A stretch of DNA of 64,000 bases from CAZESS01 sp964414415 (GCA_964414415.1 CAYPWJ010000005.1:44450-108449); one strand, 5' to 3'; positions 49,820 through 58,116 are shown, counted from the stretch's first letter. A program made the numbers and translations. Notes: a model not told the origin generated them from the letters alone.

Positions 49820-50685
49820 ACCTGCAGGGCGCCGTCACGAACTTCTGGACCATGCGGATAGGGGGATGGGGGATCACCGTCGGGGAGCTCGTCACGTTCG
49901 TCGTCATCATCGCCGCCGCCGTTATCATCGCCCGTATCCTCCGGGTGAACATCCGCCGGGTCATGAAGGAGCGGATGCCGAAAAACACGCTTAGCAACCT
50001 GGAAAAACTGGTCTATTATGGTGTCATTATCATCGGTTTCGTCACCGCGCTGTCCAGTATCGGTTTCTCGCTGTCCGGATTGCTGGTGGCCGGCGGCATC
50101 ATGGGCATCGTCATCGGCTTCGCCAGCCAGACTGTCGTCTCCAATCTCATCAGCGGACTCTTCCTCATCGCGGAGAAGCCCATCAAGATCGGCGACTCGG
50201 TAAACATCGACGACGTATCCGGGGTGGTCGAGGACGTCCGCATCCTGTCGACGACAGTCAGGACATTCGACGGCGTCTACGTCCGCATGCCCAACGACAA
50301 GGTGTTCTCCTCGAACATCCGCAACTACGTGACGCACGGCGCCCGCCGCTTTGCGTACAGCGTAGGCATCCGCTACCGGGACGACGCCGACAAAGCGAAG
50401 GAGGTCATCGCCCGGTTGCTTGAGACGCATCCGCTCATCCTGAAGGAGCCGGCACCGCAGGTTTTTGTGGAAGAGCTCGGGAGCAGCAGCGTCAATCTCA
50501 AGGTGCGGATGTGGGCGCCGTCGACCCACTGGTACGGCGTCTACACGGAGATGCTCTGGAAGATAAAGGTGGCATTGGAGGAAAACGGCATCCAGATTCC
50601 GTTCCCGCAGCGGGTCAACTGGTTCAAGGGCACGTTGAAGGGCGACCTCACGACACGGCAACCCGATGAAACCACTCAGGGCTGA
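49816..50685 (+). CDS. MscS-family small-conductance mechanosensitive channel
   Basis: 289 aa. Three hydrophobic helices occupy residues 15-115; the pore-lining helix and following beta domain read GLLVAGGIMGIVIGFASQ, then GDSVNIDDVSGVVEDVRIL and VRMPNDKVFSSNIRNY. It protects against osmotic downshift. The ATG overlapping the DUF432 stop is preferred over the GTG 12 nt upstream. Confidence 0.9.
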   Translation: MNLQGAVTNFWTMRIGGWGITVGELVTFVVIIAAAVIIARILRVNIRRVMKERMPKNTLSNLEKLVYYGVIIIGFVTALSSIGFSLSGLLVAGGIMGIVIGFASQTVVSNLISGLFLIAEKPIKIGDSVNIDDVSGVVEDVRILSTTVRTFDGVYVRMPNDKVFSSNIRNYVTHGARRFAYSVGIRYRDDADKAKEVIARLLETHPLILKEPAPQVFVEELGSSSVNLKVRMWAPSTHWYGVYTEMLWKIKVALEENGIQIPFPQRVNWFKGTLKGDLTTRQPDETTQG

Positions 50686-50739
50686 GGACGCTGAGCAAAT
50701 CTTTAATAACGTTATGTGTTAATCATTGACAGGGATAGC

Positions 50740-52044
50740 ATGAACGTGTTGCTGGTCGGTCGGTGGGGGAAGGCGCACGCCATCGCCCGGGCGCTCTGCC
50801 GCAGCGACGAGGTGCAACTCTACGCCTACATGGACAAGAAAAACGGTGCCATCGCCGAGCTCTGCAACGGCTACACGCTGGGAGACCTCGAGGATACGCA
50901 CGCTGCGGAGGAATACGCCCAAGCGGTCGATGCGGCGCTTGCCGTGGCGAGCCCCTACATGGCGCTCAGCGCCGGGGTTGCTGATGTGCTGCGCGAGCGG
51001 GACATCCCGACGGTCGGCGCGTCACGGCTGTGCAGCGTCCTTGAAGGCGACAAGGCGTTTACCCGGGTCCTGATGCGGGACAACGGCATGGGAAACGTCC
51101 TGCCGGATTTTGACGTATTTTCCGACGCGAGAAAGGCGGAGGGGCACATCGTCCAACTCGACCATGATTTTGCGGTGAAGCCCGCCGGGGTCACCGAGGG
51201 GCACGGCGTCCGGGTGATAGGACAGCAGCTGGAGAGTAAGGAGGACGCGTTTTCCTACGTGGAAGAAATATTCAAGGAAAAGATAGGTGGCCTGCCCTAC
51301 CTCATCATCGAGGAAAAAATCACCGGTGAGGAGTTCACCATCCAGGCCTTCGTCGACGGTGAGGACATCGTCGGGATGCCCGCGGTGCGGGACTACAAGC
51401 TCCAGCGAGAGGGCGAACAGGGACTGAACACCCCAGGGATGGGCTCCTACTCCGCGGCCAACCATCTCCTCCCGTTCCTCGACCGGGAGACCTACGACGA
51501 GGCGCTGGCCGTCATGCGTGACGTGTTGACCGTCATGCGGCGGGAGCACGGCGCCGTCTACCGGGGATTCCTCTCCGGCCAGTTCATGCTCACGAGCGAT
51601 GGCCTTAAGCTGCTGGAGTTCAACGCCCGGCCCGGCGACTCGGAGCTGCTGAACATGACGCCTATCCTCCAGACGGATTTCCTCGAGATATGCCGGGCCA
51701 TCGCGGAGCAGCAGCTCGGCGAGCTCGACATCTCATTCAAGGAGGAGGCGACGGTGTGCAAGTACGTCGTCCCGGAGGGCTTCCCGCATCCTGCAGGGGC
51801 GACAGAGGTACATGTCGATACAGACAGGATACATGAAAAGGGCGGGCATCTTTTCCAGTCGTGCTTCGAGGTCAACGAACATCGCTACGAGCCGAGTCCC
51901 CGGCTGTTCGCGGTAACCGCCACGGCGGACAGCATTTACGACGCAGAAAAGCGATGCGAGGCATGCCTGCAGCACGTCACGGGCGATGGGCTCTTCCACC
52001 GGCGGGACATCGGCACGCCCGTGCTGACGGAGCGATATCTATGA
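50740..52044 (+). CDS. purD: Phosphoribosylamine-glycine ligase
   Basis: 434 aa, normal length. N-terminal MNVLLVGRWGKAHAIA, the ATP-grasp centre (HGVRVIGQQ, IEEKITGEEFTIQAF) and GFLSGQFMLTSDGLKLLEFNARPGD are family motifs. It catalyses the second step of purine synthesis. The ATG at 50740 matches the family N-terminus; CTTTAATAAC lies about 30 nt upstream. It is coupled to a GNAT gene by an ATGA overlap. Confidence 0.92.
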   Translation: MNVLLVGRWGKAHAIARALCRSDEVQLYAYMDKKNGAIAELCNGYTLGDLEDTHAAEEYAQAVDAALAVASPYMALSAGVADVLRERDIPTVGASRLCSVLEGDKAFTRVLMRDNGMGNVLPDFDVFSDARKAEGHIVQLDHDFAVKPAGVTEGHGVRVIGQQLESKEDAFSYVEEIFKEKIGGLPYLIIEEKITGEEFTIQAFVDGEDIVGMPAVRDYKLQREGEQGLNTPGMGSYSAANHLLPFLDRETYDEALAVMRDVLTVMRREHGAVYRGFLSGQFMLTSDGLKLLEFNARPGDSELLNMTPILQTDFLEICRAIAEQQLGELDISFKEEATVCKYVVPEGFPHPAGATEVHVDTDRIHEKGGHLFQSCFEVNEHRYEPSPRLFAVTATADSIYDAEKRCEACLQHVTGDGLFHRRDIGTPVLTERYL

Positions 52045-52535
52045 AGATTACGACGGCGGCACCGGACGAGTTCCTGGCCATCTACGAGTTCGTGGGCAAC
52101 ATCGATGGCCTAGTGCAGCTGCCCCGCCACTTCTACAGGGTCATGCTCCTCCATTTCGGCGACTCAATCTTCGTGGCCCGGGACCGCGACGCCATCGTCG
52201 GCTTCTCCCTCGGTTTCGTGTCGCAGCGGCACCCTGACGTGTTTTTCATGTACCAAATCGGCGTCGCCGTGCCCTATCGCAGCCAAGGGATAGCCCAGGA
52301 GCTGGTCCGACATGCGGAGGACTACGCCCGGGAGCACGGCTGCACCAGGATGTGGGGCACCGTCGAGACCGGCAATATGCAGTCCCGGCGGTTCTTCGAA
52401 AAGCTCGGATGCAGGAACGTCAGCAGCCCTGAGCACGGCGAGGTCATCGTGGAAAATGGCACGCGTGCGCTCCACAATTACTACGGCACCGGGACCGACC
52501 AGGTCCTGTATGAAAAAAAGATCGCTAGCAGGTGA
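52041..52535 (+). CDS. GNAT-family N-acetyltransferase
   Basis: 164 aa. The acetyl-CoA site is VAVPYRSQGIAQELVRHAED, followed by ENGNMQSRRFFEKLGC-like sequence (here TGNMQSRRFFEKLGC). The substrate is unknown. It starts inside the purD stop and its 3' end overlaps the convergent Mth938-like gene by 11 nt. Confidence 0.8.
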   Translation: MKITTAAPDEFLAIYEFVGNIDGLVQLPRHFYRVMLLHFGDSIFVARDRDAIVGFSLGFVSQRHPDVFFMYQIGVAVPYRSQGIAQELVRHAEDYAREHGCTRMWGTVETGNMQSRRFFEKLGCRNVSSPEHGEVIVENGTRALHNYYGTGTDQVLYEKKIASR

Positions 52536-52857
52536 GGTGCAGCGCCGCGACCGCGCTACCGCGTTGATTGAAGGCCCGGCAGGCCTCGTCGGTCGGCAGC
52601 ACCTCGAATGAGATGTCGTGCCGGCGGATCAGTTGCTTTGTTTCTTCGCTGACGGTCATCCGACCGCTGGCGCCGGTGCCGATGACGAGATGATCCGGCT
52701 GTGCAGCGAACACGTCCGCCAGGTCGTCGGGCTGCAGGTGGTGCCCGCGCTCGCGGCGCCAGTTCGCTGCAACGCGATCTGGGTAGATGATGACGTCGCT
52801 GGTGTAGGTGGTGCCGTCGACCACGATTTCGCCGAAGCTGTAGGCGTCGATGTGCAT
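52525..52857 (-). CDS. Mth938-like (DUF498/NDUFAF3) domain protein
   Basis: 110 aa. IDAYSFGEIVVDGTTY, DHLVIGTGASGRM and FEVLPTDEACRAFNQ are typical of the Mth938 domain. Mitochondrial relatives help complex I assembly; the archaeal role is not known. A minus-strand CATAAAAACC box lies 26 nt upstream of the ATG, so it is probably leaderless. Confidence 0.85.
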   Translation of the reverse strand: MHIDAYSFGEIVVDGTTYTSDVIIYPDRVAANWRRERGHHLQPDDLADVFAAQPDHLVIGTGASGRMTVSEETKQLIRRHDISFEVLPTDEACRAFNQRGSAVAALHLTC

Positions 52858-53006
52858 CGCTCATTGTAGCATCTCTCCGGCGGTTTTTATGCGTTGCGCC
52901 GCTACACCCATGGCTGGAGCTGCTCACTCTGGAGAAGATGCGGGCGGGCCATGCAAGACAAAAAGAAGATAGAGGATGGCTTAACAGTCACCACGCCCTG
53001 ACGCCA

Positions 53007-53038
53007 CCGCTGGCGTCCAGCGGCAGCAGGGGTCTGCT
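53007..53038 (-). other. Hairpin pair downstream of cysS
   Basis: Within the 198-bp gap between the Mth938-like and cysS genes, a perfect 7-bp hairpin CCGCTGG/CCAGCGG with a 3-nt loop (53007-53023) is followed directly by AGCAG/CTGCT (53025-53038). No long T-run follows on either strand. It could be a 3' UTR structure or processing signal for cysS. The rest of the gap holds the Mth938 promoter and no convincing gene. Confidence 0.4.
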
Positions 53039-53055
53039 AGCCGCCAGACTGGCCC

Positions 53056-54531
53056 TCACCGCGCCAGACGCCACCGGGGGCCCTCGTCGGTGTCCTGCAC
53101 CTCGAAACCCAGCGTCTCAAGGTCATCACGGATGGCGTCCGCCGTCTCATAATCCTTGTCCCGGCGCGCCTGCTCCCGTATCTCGAGCAGCTCCGCCATG
53201 ACCTCGTCCAGCGAGCCCTCGCCCGAGCCACCGTATGTTTCGGCGAGCTCCCTGACGGCCTCCACGTCGACATCCCGGCCTGTCTCCTGGAACAGGGTCA
53301 GCACGCGTCCGGTCTCCAGCAGCGTCTCCAGCGCACGACGGCACAACGATGCATCAGGCTGCCCCTCGGAGAGATACCGGTTGCTCTCCCGAACGAAGTC
53401 GAACAATACAGCGATGGCCTCAGGGGTGTTGAAGTCGTCGTCCATCGCCGCCTCAAAGCGCTGGCGGCAGACCCGTATCACCTGGAGATAGGTCTTATCC
53501 CGCTTGCCCAGATTCTCTTCATCGACAGAGGCATCGACATCCCCCGCCTTCGCCCGTAAATCGTCGCGCAGCCGGTGGATGCGCTCCAGCCGGCGACGGG
53601 CCATCTCCATGTTCTCCTCGCTGTAATCAGCCGGGCTTCGGTAGTGGTAGCTAGCGAAGAAGAAGCGCAACGTCTCGGCGTCCCATCGCTGCAGCGCCTC
53701 GCGTATGGTGACAAAGTTGCCCTCCGACTTGCTCATCTTTTCGCCGCTGACGTTGAGCATGCCGGAGTGAAGCCAGTACCGGGCAAATTGTTCCTGCAGC
53801 CCTGCCTCCGCCTGCGCTATCTCGTTCTCATGATGCGGAAAGACGAGGTCCTGTCCGCCGCCGTGGATGTCGAACGGCACCCCGAGATACGTGGTGCTCA
53901 TCGTCGAGCACTCGATGTGCCAGCCGGGACGGCCGTCTCCCCAGGGCGACTCCCACGACGGCTCGCCGGGCTTCGCCGCCTTCCACAGCGTAAAGTCAAG
54001 CGGGCTCCGCTTCTTGTCGCCGGGCTCGATGCGGGCGCCGGCCTGCATCTCCTCCACTCGCTGGCCTGACAGCTTCCCGTAATCGTCAAAGGACTCGACG
54101 GAGAAATAGACGTCACCGCCAGCCTCATACGCGTAGCCGTTATCGATGATGTCCTCAACGAGTGCTATCATCTCGTCGATGTGTTCAGACGCCCGCGGAT
54201 ACCGGTCGGCATGCTGGATGCCCAGCGCCTCCAGGTCCGACAGGCAGCGCTCCTCGTACTCCGCCGAGTGTTCAAGCGGCGGAATGCCTCGCTGCTGCGC
54301 TGCGTTGATAATCTTGTCGTCGACGTCGGTGACGTTCTGGATGTAGGTGACGTCGTAGCCCTTGTATTCCAGGTAGCGCTTGACGATGTCGAACGCGAGG
54401 TAGGTCCGGGCGTGCCCGATGTGCGCGTCGCCGTAGACGGTCATCCCGCAGACGTACATCGTGACGTGGCCGTCCTCCAGCGGCTCAAACGGCTGTTTTT
54501 CCCGCCCGAGCGTGTTGTAAACCTTGAGCAT
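53056..54531 (-). CDS. cysS: Cysteinyl-tRNA synthetase
   Basis: 491 aa. GDAHIGHAR (HIGH), GEKMSKSEGN (KMSKS), zinc ligand Cys in MYVCGMTVY and YLGVPFDIHGGGQDLVFPHHENE are all present. The ATG at 54531 gives the usual MLKVYNTLGREK start; the frame continues upstream across the divergent radical SAM gene but is a shadow there. CATTTATTAAAA, 26 nt upstream, indicates a leaderless transcript. Confidence 0.94.
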   Translation of the reverse strand: MLKVYNTLGREKQPFEPLEDGHVTMYVCGMTVYGDAHIGHARTYLAFDIVKRYLEYKGYDVTYIQNVTDVDDKIINAAQQRGIPPLEHSAEYEERCLSDLEALGIQHADRYPRASEHIDEMIALVEDIIDNGYAYEAGGDVYFSVESFDDYGKLSGQRVEEMQAGARIEPGDKKRSPLDFTLWKAAKPGEPSWESPWGDGRPGWHIECSTMSTTYLGVPFDIHGGGQDLVFPHHENEIAQAEAGLQEQFARYWLHSGMLNVSGEKMSKSEGNFVTIREALQRWDAETLRFFFASYHYRSPADYSEENMEMARRRLERIHRLRDDLRAKAGDVDASVDEENLGKRDKTYLQVIRVCRQRFEAAMDDDFNTPEAIAVLFDFVRESNRYLSEGQPDASLCRRALETLLETGRVLTLFQETGRDVDVEAVRELAETYGGSGEGSLDEVMAELLEIREQARRDKDYETADAIRDDLETLGFEVQDTDEGPRWRLAR

Positions 54532-54551
54532 CACCAGAGGATGCACCTGTT

Positions 54552-54563
54552 TTTTAATAAATG
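54552..54563. promoter_or_regulatory. Shared TATA-like element between cysS and the radical SAM gene
   Basis: TTTTTAATAAAT on plus (ATTTATTAAAAA on minus) is centred about 26 nt from the cysS ATG and 35-45 nt from the radical SAM start codons; only 63 bp separate the two genes. Confidence 0.4.
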
Positions 54564-54594
54564 TTTGGGGGCAACCTTGATATGACATGGTGCA

Positions 54595-55650
54595 TTGACG
54601 CGTGTGCTCTACATCGTGACGGTGACGGCGGAGTGCAACCTGGCGTGCAGCTACTGCGGAGGCAGCCTTGTGACCATGCCCCGGGACATCACCTATCGCC
54701 CTGAGGAGCTCGCCGGCTTCATCGAGCTCACCAGCGACGACGGGGAGACGGTGGTGGCGTTCTATGGCGGCGAACCGCTGCTCCGGCCCGACATGGTGCA
54801 GGAGCTGCTCGACGTGCTGCCCGCCGACCGCTTCGTCCTGCAGACCAACGGGTTTTATATCGAGCGGCTCGGCGAGATGGTGCACGATTTCGATGGCATC
54901 CTGCTCTCCATAGACGGGCGGCCTGAAGTGACCGACAGGTATCGGGGTGACGGCTGCCACGACCGGGTGATGCAGGCCCGCCGATGGGTCACCGGGCAGG
55001 GATACGAGGGCGACGTCATCGCGCGGATGGCCGCCTCCAGGCACACGGACATCTACCGCGACGTCTCCTACCTCCTCCGGTTTTTCCCGCACGTCCACTG
55101 GCAGCTGGACGCCGTCTGGTCGCCGCTGTGGGACTTGCCAGCATTCAGGCGATGGGCAGAGCAGCGCTACCTGCCCGGCGTCGAACGCCTCATCGACGAC
55201 TGGCTTACACGGCTCAAGCAGGGCGACGTCCTGGGCATCGTGCCCTTCCTCGGCATAGCGAAGCGATTGCTCTGGGACGGCTCCGGGCTGCCATGCGGCG
55301 CCGGCCGGGACGCGGTGACCATCACGACCGACGGCCGTATGATTGGCTGCCCCATCGCCGCCGAGTTCGACTGGAACAAGATGGGTGACCTGTCCCGCAG
55401 CCCGCGATGCATAGCGATAGGCGAGCCGTGCACCTCGTGCGACATCTACGACATATGCGGCGGCCGCTGCCTGTTCACCTACAAGGAGCGACTGTGGGGC
55501 AACGAGGGCTTCGAGCTGCTCTGCCACATCACGAGACACCTCGTGGAACACCTCAGGGAAGCGCTGCCCGCGGTGGAAGCGATGCTGCCCGACCATCAGG
55601 ACGAGCTGTTTTACCCGCCGTTTAACAACACGACAGAGATTATCCCGTAG
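54595..55650 (+). CDS. Radical SAM/SPASM-like protein, putative peptide-modifying enzyme
   Basis: 351 aa. The radical SAM motif is ECNLACSYCGG at the N-terminus; YGGEPLLRPD and LQTNGF are further family marks. The C-terminal part has a SPASM-like set of cysteines (LPCGAG, IGCPIAA, CTSCDIYDICGGRC, LLCHITR) for extra iron-sulfur clusters. It resembles the euryarchaeal family named after AF1577 and described as putative peptide-modifying, an assignment from memory. Start is uncertain: TTG 54595 gives MTRVLYIV, GTG 54604 is an alternative, and the ATG codons upstream are out of frame. No precursor peptide gene is visible next to it. Confidence 0.78.
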   Translation: MTRVLYIVTVTAECNLACSYCGGSLVTMPRDITYRPEELAGFIELTSDDGETVVAFYGGEPLLRPDMVQELLDVLPADRFVLQTNGFYIERLGEMVHDFDGILLSIDGRPEVTDRYRGDGCHDRVMQARRWVTGQGYEGDVIARMAASRHTDIYRDVSYLLRFFPHVHWQLDAVWSPLWDLPAFRRWAEQRYLPGVERLIDDWLTRLKQGDVLGIVPFLGIAKRLLWDGSGLPCGAGRDAVTITTDGRMIGCPIAAEFDWNKMGDLSRSPRCIAIGEPCTSCDIYDICGGRCLFTYKERLWGNEGFELLCHITRHLVEHLREALPAVEAMLPDHQDELFYPPFNNTTEIIP

Positions 55651-55805
55651 CATCGTATCCGATCCCTGGATGATCCGTGGCTATCGGCATCTCGAAGGCC
55701 GATGGGATGACGTCGGTATGTATCGGCGTCCACGCGAAACAGGCTATATAGAGCCCGCCGAATCTACCGTGACAAACGGTGAAAAACCTGCATATACGTC
55801 GGCAA
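55651..55805 (+). other. Gene-free leader of the 622-bp gap, with short hairpins
   Basis: No credible gene. It holds a hairpin ATCGGC/GCCGAT (55683-55703), a TATA-like GCTATATAGA (55744-55753) and a hairpin ACCGT/ACGGT (55766-55780). These may belong to the 3' UTR of the radical SAM gene or to an independent short transcript. Confidence 0.3.
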
Positions 55806-55806
55806 C

Positions 55807-55814
55807 ATTTATAA
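55807..55814 (+). promoter_or_regulatory. A-box (TATA) for the 255-nt RNA
   Basis: ATTTATAA is centred about 25-26 nt before G55836, the first paired base of the RNA's closing stem. Confidence 0.55.
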
Positions 55815-55835
55815 CAAAATCCCGGTTATCAGCGT

Positions 55836-56090
55836 GGGGTAAACCCGCACGCACGGAGCGGCTGCGCTCGCGCCACCGCGAGATGTGCTACAGGCCCCGG
55901 AGTGGAGATGGACCTGTAGAGGACGCGTGGTGCATATCACGCGTTCCCCGACGCGGAGGACAAAGCGATGACCACCAGGAAACAGCCCTGTTTCTTGCAC
56001 CCGTCATCCCACCGGTCGCATGGCATCCATCATCGTGTGTGAGGGGAGGAAGGGAGTGCCTGCCTTCGGCATCACCCCTCTTTTTACCCC
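55836..56090 (+). ncRNA. Candidate 255-nt structured RNA with closing stem, family not identified
   Basis: The 5' end GGGGUAAA (55836-55843) pairs perfectly with UUUACCCC at 56083-56090. Inside lie several hairpins: CUCGCG/CGCGAG (55867-55882), CUACAGG/CCUGUAG (55888-55919), ACGCGUG/CACGCGU (55923-55944), GAUGAC/GUCAUC (55967-55972 with 56003-56008) enclosing GAAACAG/CUGUUUC (55979-55994), and a GAGGGG/CCCCUC stem with inner UGCC/GGCA (56041-56080) next to a T5 run. A TATA box is 26 nt upstream of the 5' end and there is no coding sense in the region. Size and closing stem resemble RNase P or SRP RNA, but I do not find the expected GAGGAAAGUCC, ACAGAA or GGAAGGGAGCAGC signatures, so the family is left open. 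Confidence 0.6.
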
Positions 56091-56110
56091 GCTTCTCGTC
56101 GCTTCTCGTG
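56091..56110 (+). repeat. Short tandem repeat (GCTTCTCGT x2)
   Basis: GCTTCTCGT occurs at 56091-56099 and again at 56101-56109, directly after the structured RNA. Too short to interpret. Confidence 0.4.
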
Positions 56111-56166
56111 ACGTGGCCGTCGGAGTGTCAGCACCGCAAACCCGTGAAGCAACTTTACCAGTGGCT

Positions 56167-56229
56167 CCGGCAGCCTATGCGTTTTTCCAATGTTTCGCTC
56201 TCTTTCCCAGGAATGCAACACGCTGCCGG
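56167..56229 (+). repeat. Inverted repeat CCGGCAGC/GCTGCCGG
   Basis: A perfect 8-bp inverted repeat at 56167-56174 and 56222-56229 encloses a 47-nt T-rich loop. It lies just upstream of the TATA box of the next gene and could be a terminator structure for an RNA read-through product or a regulator site. The remainder of 56110-56272 shows no gene. Confidence 0.4.
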
Positions 56230-56272
56230 CAGTTACATAACGTATATTAAGGCCGACGGCATTTGCTTTGCA

Positions 56273-57091
56273 GTGATTCGAATAGGTGCCGCCGGTATCC
56301 CGCTGTCATGCAAGGACCGGACCAACCCCGACGGTGTTCTCTACACGCGCAACCTCGGCCTGTCCGTGATGGAGATACAGCTCTCCCGCGGTTTCATCAG
56401 TCGGCAGGAGGCCCTCGAAATCAGGGAGACAGCCCGGAAATGCGGCATCGACCTCTACGTCCACGCGCCCTACTACATCAACCTGACCGGCGACGAACGC
56501 AACGTCGAGATGAGCAAGAACAAGATACGGCGATCCATGCACATCGCCGACCTGATGGACGCCCGGATGGTGACCACGCACACGGGCTTCTACGGGTCGC
56601 TGTCGAGGGGCGAGGCGATGCAGCGGATGGCCATACATCTCCGCTCGCTCCGCGACGAGTTCAAGCTGGAGGGCATTGACATACCTATCGGCGTGCAGAC
56701 CATCGGCAAGCCGGAGGTGTTCGGGACGCTCGACGAGGTGGTGGAGCTCTGCACCAGGGTGCGCGGCATCCACCCGGTGCTCGACATGGCGCATATTCAC
56801 GCGCGTGAGAACGGCCGGCTGCAGGAAAAAGAGGACTTCTACGAGGTGTTCAACGCGGTGGCGCCGCTGAAGCTCGACCATTACCTGGTGTATCTGACCG
56901 GGGTGCGCTACGACGCCGAGGGAGAGATATTCCACGTGCCGGTCCGGAAGAGCGACATGCCCATCATCAAGCTCATGGAATGCATCGTGGAGAACGACTA
57001 CAACGCCACGGTCATCTCCGAGTCGCCGATCCTTGAACATGATGCAGTCTACGCGCAGATACTCGTCGATCGAGCCATGGAAATATCGTGA
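56273..57091 (+). CDS. TIM-barrel protein of the endonuclease IV / xylose isomerase-like family
   Basis: 272 aa. IRIGAAGIPLSCKDRTNPDG, then VMEIQLSRG, YVHAPYYINL, THTGFYG and LDMAHIHARENG match archaeal AP endonuclease IV-like proteins, with several of the metal ligands (His, Glu, Asp, His) visible. It may cleave abasic sites or act as a sugar-phosphate isomerase. The GTG at 56273 is chosen because the conserved N-terminus VIRIGAAGIP begins there and CGTATATTAAGG is 26 nt upstream; earlier frame is non-coding. hxlB follows 6 nt downstream. Confidence 0.8.
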   Translation: MIRIGAAGIPLSCKDRTNPDGVLYTRNLGLSVMEIQLSRGFISRQEALEIRETARKCGIDLYVHAPYYINLTGDERNVEMSKNKIRRSMHIADLMDARMVTTHTGFYGSLSRGEAMQRMAIHLRSLRDEFKLEGIDIPIGVQTIGKPEVFGTLDEVVELCTRVRGIHPVLDMAHIHARENGRLQEKEDFYEVFNAVAPLKLDHYLVYLTGVRYDAEGEIFHVPVRKSDMPIIKLMECIVENDYNATVISESPILEHDAVYAQILVDRAMEIS

Positions 57092-57097
57092 TGCAGC

Positions 57098-57637
57098 ATG
57101 TGTTTTGAAAAATCGGTTTCATACATCAACGAAAAAATGGCGCGGGTGTTCGAGCGAGTGGACCAGCGAAGCGTTGAGCGCGCCGTCGATCTGTTCATGG
57201 AGAAACCCCGGGTCTTTGTTTACGGAACCGGCCGGAGCGGTCTTGTAGCGAGGGCGTTCGCCATCCGGCTCGTTCACCTCGGCTTTCAGACGTTCGTCAT
57301 CGGTGAGACCATCACGGCGCCGGTGCAGGAGGACGACCTCGTAGTGCTCGTCTCTGGCTCCGGGGAGACCATTCCCGTGGCGATGACCGCCGACATCGCG
57401 CAGCGAATCGGCGCCAAGATCATCTCTGTGACTGCCGACCCGGTGTCACATATCGGCCGGGCCGCCGACGTGCTGCTTGACCTTGATACACCGGACGGCG
57501 ACGGCGACCTGGCGCCGCTCGGCACCCTGTTCGAGGCGAGTGCCTGGGTGGTGCTCGACGGTGTCATCGTGGATCTCATGCACCGTATCGGCGAGGGGGA
57601 GGACGACATGCGGGAGCGGCACGCCACCCTGGAATAA
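57098..57637 (+). CDS. hxlB: 6-phospho-3-hexuloisomerase
   Basis: 179 aa SIS-domain protein. VYGTGRSGLVARAFAIRLVHLG, LVSGSGETIPV and the C-terminal EASAWVVLDGVIVDLM are family motifs. It interconverts hexulose-6-phosphate and fructose-6-phosphate, the partner of the synthase fused to RraA at 40620. Together they provide pentose phosphate for prs. Confidence 0.92.
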   Translation: MCFEKSVSYINEKMARVFERVDQRSVERAVDLFMEKPRVFVYGTGRSGLVARAFAIRLVHLGFQTFVIGETITAPVQEDDLVVLVSGSGETIPVAMTADIAQRIGAKIISVTADPVSHIGRAADVLLDLDTPDGDGDLAPLGTLFEASAWVVLDGVIVDLMHRIGEGEDDMRERHATLE

Positions 57638-57663
57638 GCTTTTTAAAGGAGGTGGTGTTGGGG

Positions 57664-58101
57664 ATGACGATGACCACGGACGACTACGAGGAGCTGCTCA
57701 ACCGGTCGATGGAATCCCTGCCCGAGAACCTCACCTCCAAGGATCGCTTCCAGATGCCGGAGGGGGACATCTTCCACGAGGGCAACACCACCATCATCCG
57801 GAACTTCCTCGACGTCGCCGACCGGCTGGAGCGAGACCCGCAACACATGCTGTCCTACCTGCTCAACGAGGTCGGGACCGCCGGCGAGCTGGACAACGAA
57901 CGTGCCATCCTGCAGGGCAAGATATCGAGGGATAAGGTACAGAAGCGCATAGATGCCTACGTCAATACATTCGTGCTCTGCCGGGAGTGCGGCCGACCTG
58001 ACACGAAGCTCATGAAGAAAAACCGCACGCTGCTGCTCAAGTGCGAGGCGTGCGGGGCCATGCATCCAGTCAAGGCTTCGAAGGGGCGACGAGGCAGATG
58101 A
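57664..58101 (+). CDS. Translation initiation factor aIF2, beta subunit
   Basis: 145 aa. N-terminal DDYEELLNRSM, the core KISRDKVQKRIDAYVNTFVL and the C-terminal C4 zinc ribbon (CREC...CEAC) are diagnostic. It is part of the trimeric factor delivering initiator tRNA. Start is ambiguous: GGAGGTG (57648-57654) suits ATG 57664, while the TTTTTAAA box at 57640-57647 would give a leaderless ATG 57670; the difference is two residues. Confidence 0.93.
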   Translation: MTMTTDDYEELLNRSMESLPENLTSKDRFQMPEGDIFHEGNTTIIRNFLDVADRLERDPQHMLSYLLNEVGTAGELDNERAILQGKISRDKVQKRIDAYVNTFVLCRECGRPDTKLMKKNRTLLLKCEACGAMHPVKASKGRRGR

Positions 58102-58116
58102 TGGCACTACGGCGTC

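Noticed and set aside
54532..55653. Upstream extension of the cysS frame
   Set aside because: It is antisense to the radical SAM gene and lacks family similarity; the ATG at 54531 gives the conserved start.
55836..56090. RNase P RNA or SRP RNA
   Set aside because: Size and closing stem fit, but the universally conserved P4 and helix-8 sequences are not seen. Kept as unidentified RNA rather than named.
55670..56272. Open frame joined to the endonuclease IV-like gene
   Set aside because: The segment has no protein-like sequence and instead holds the structured RNA and a TATA box directly before GTG 56273.
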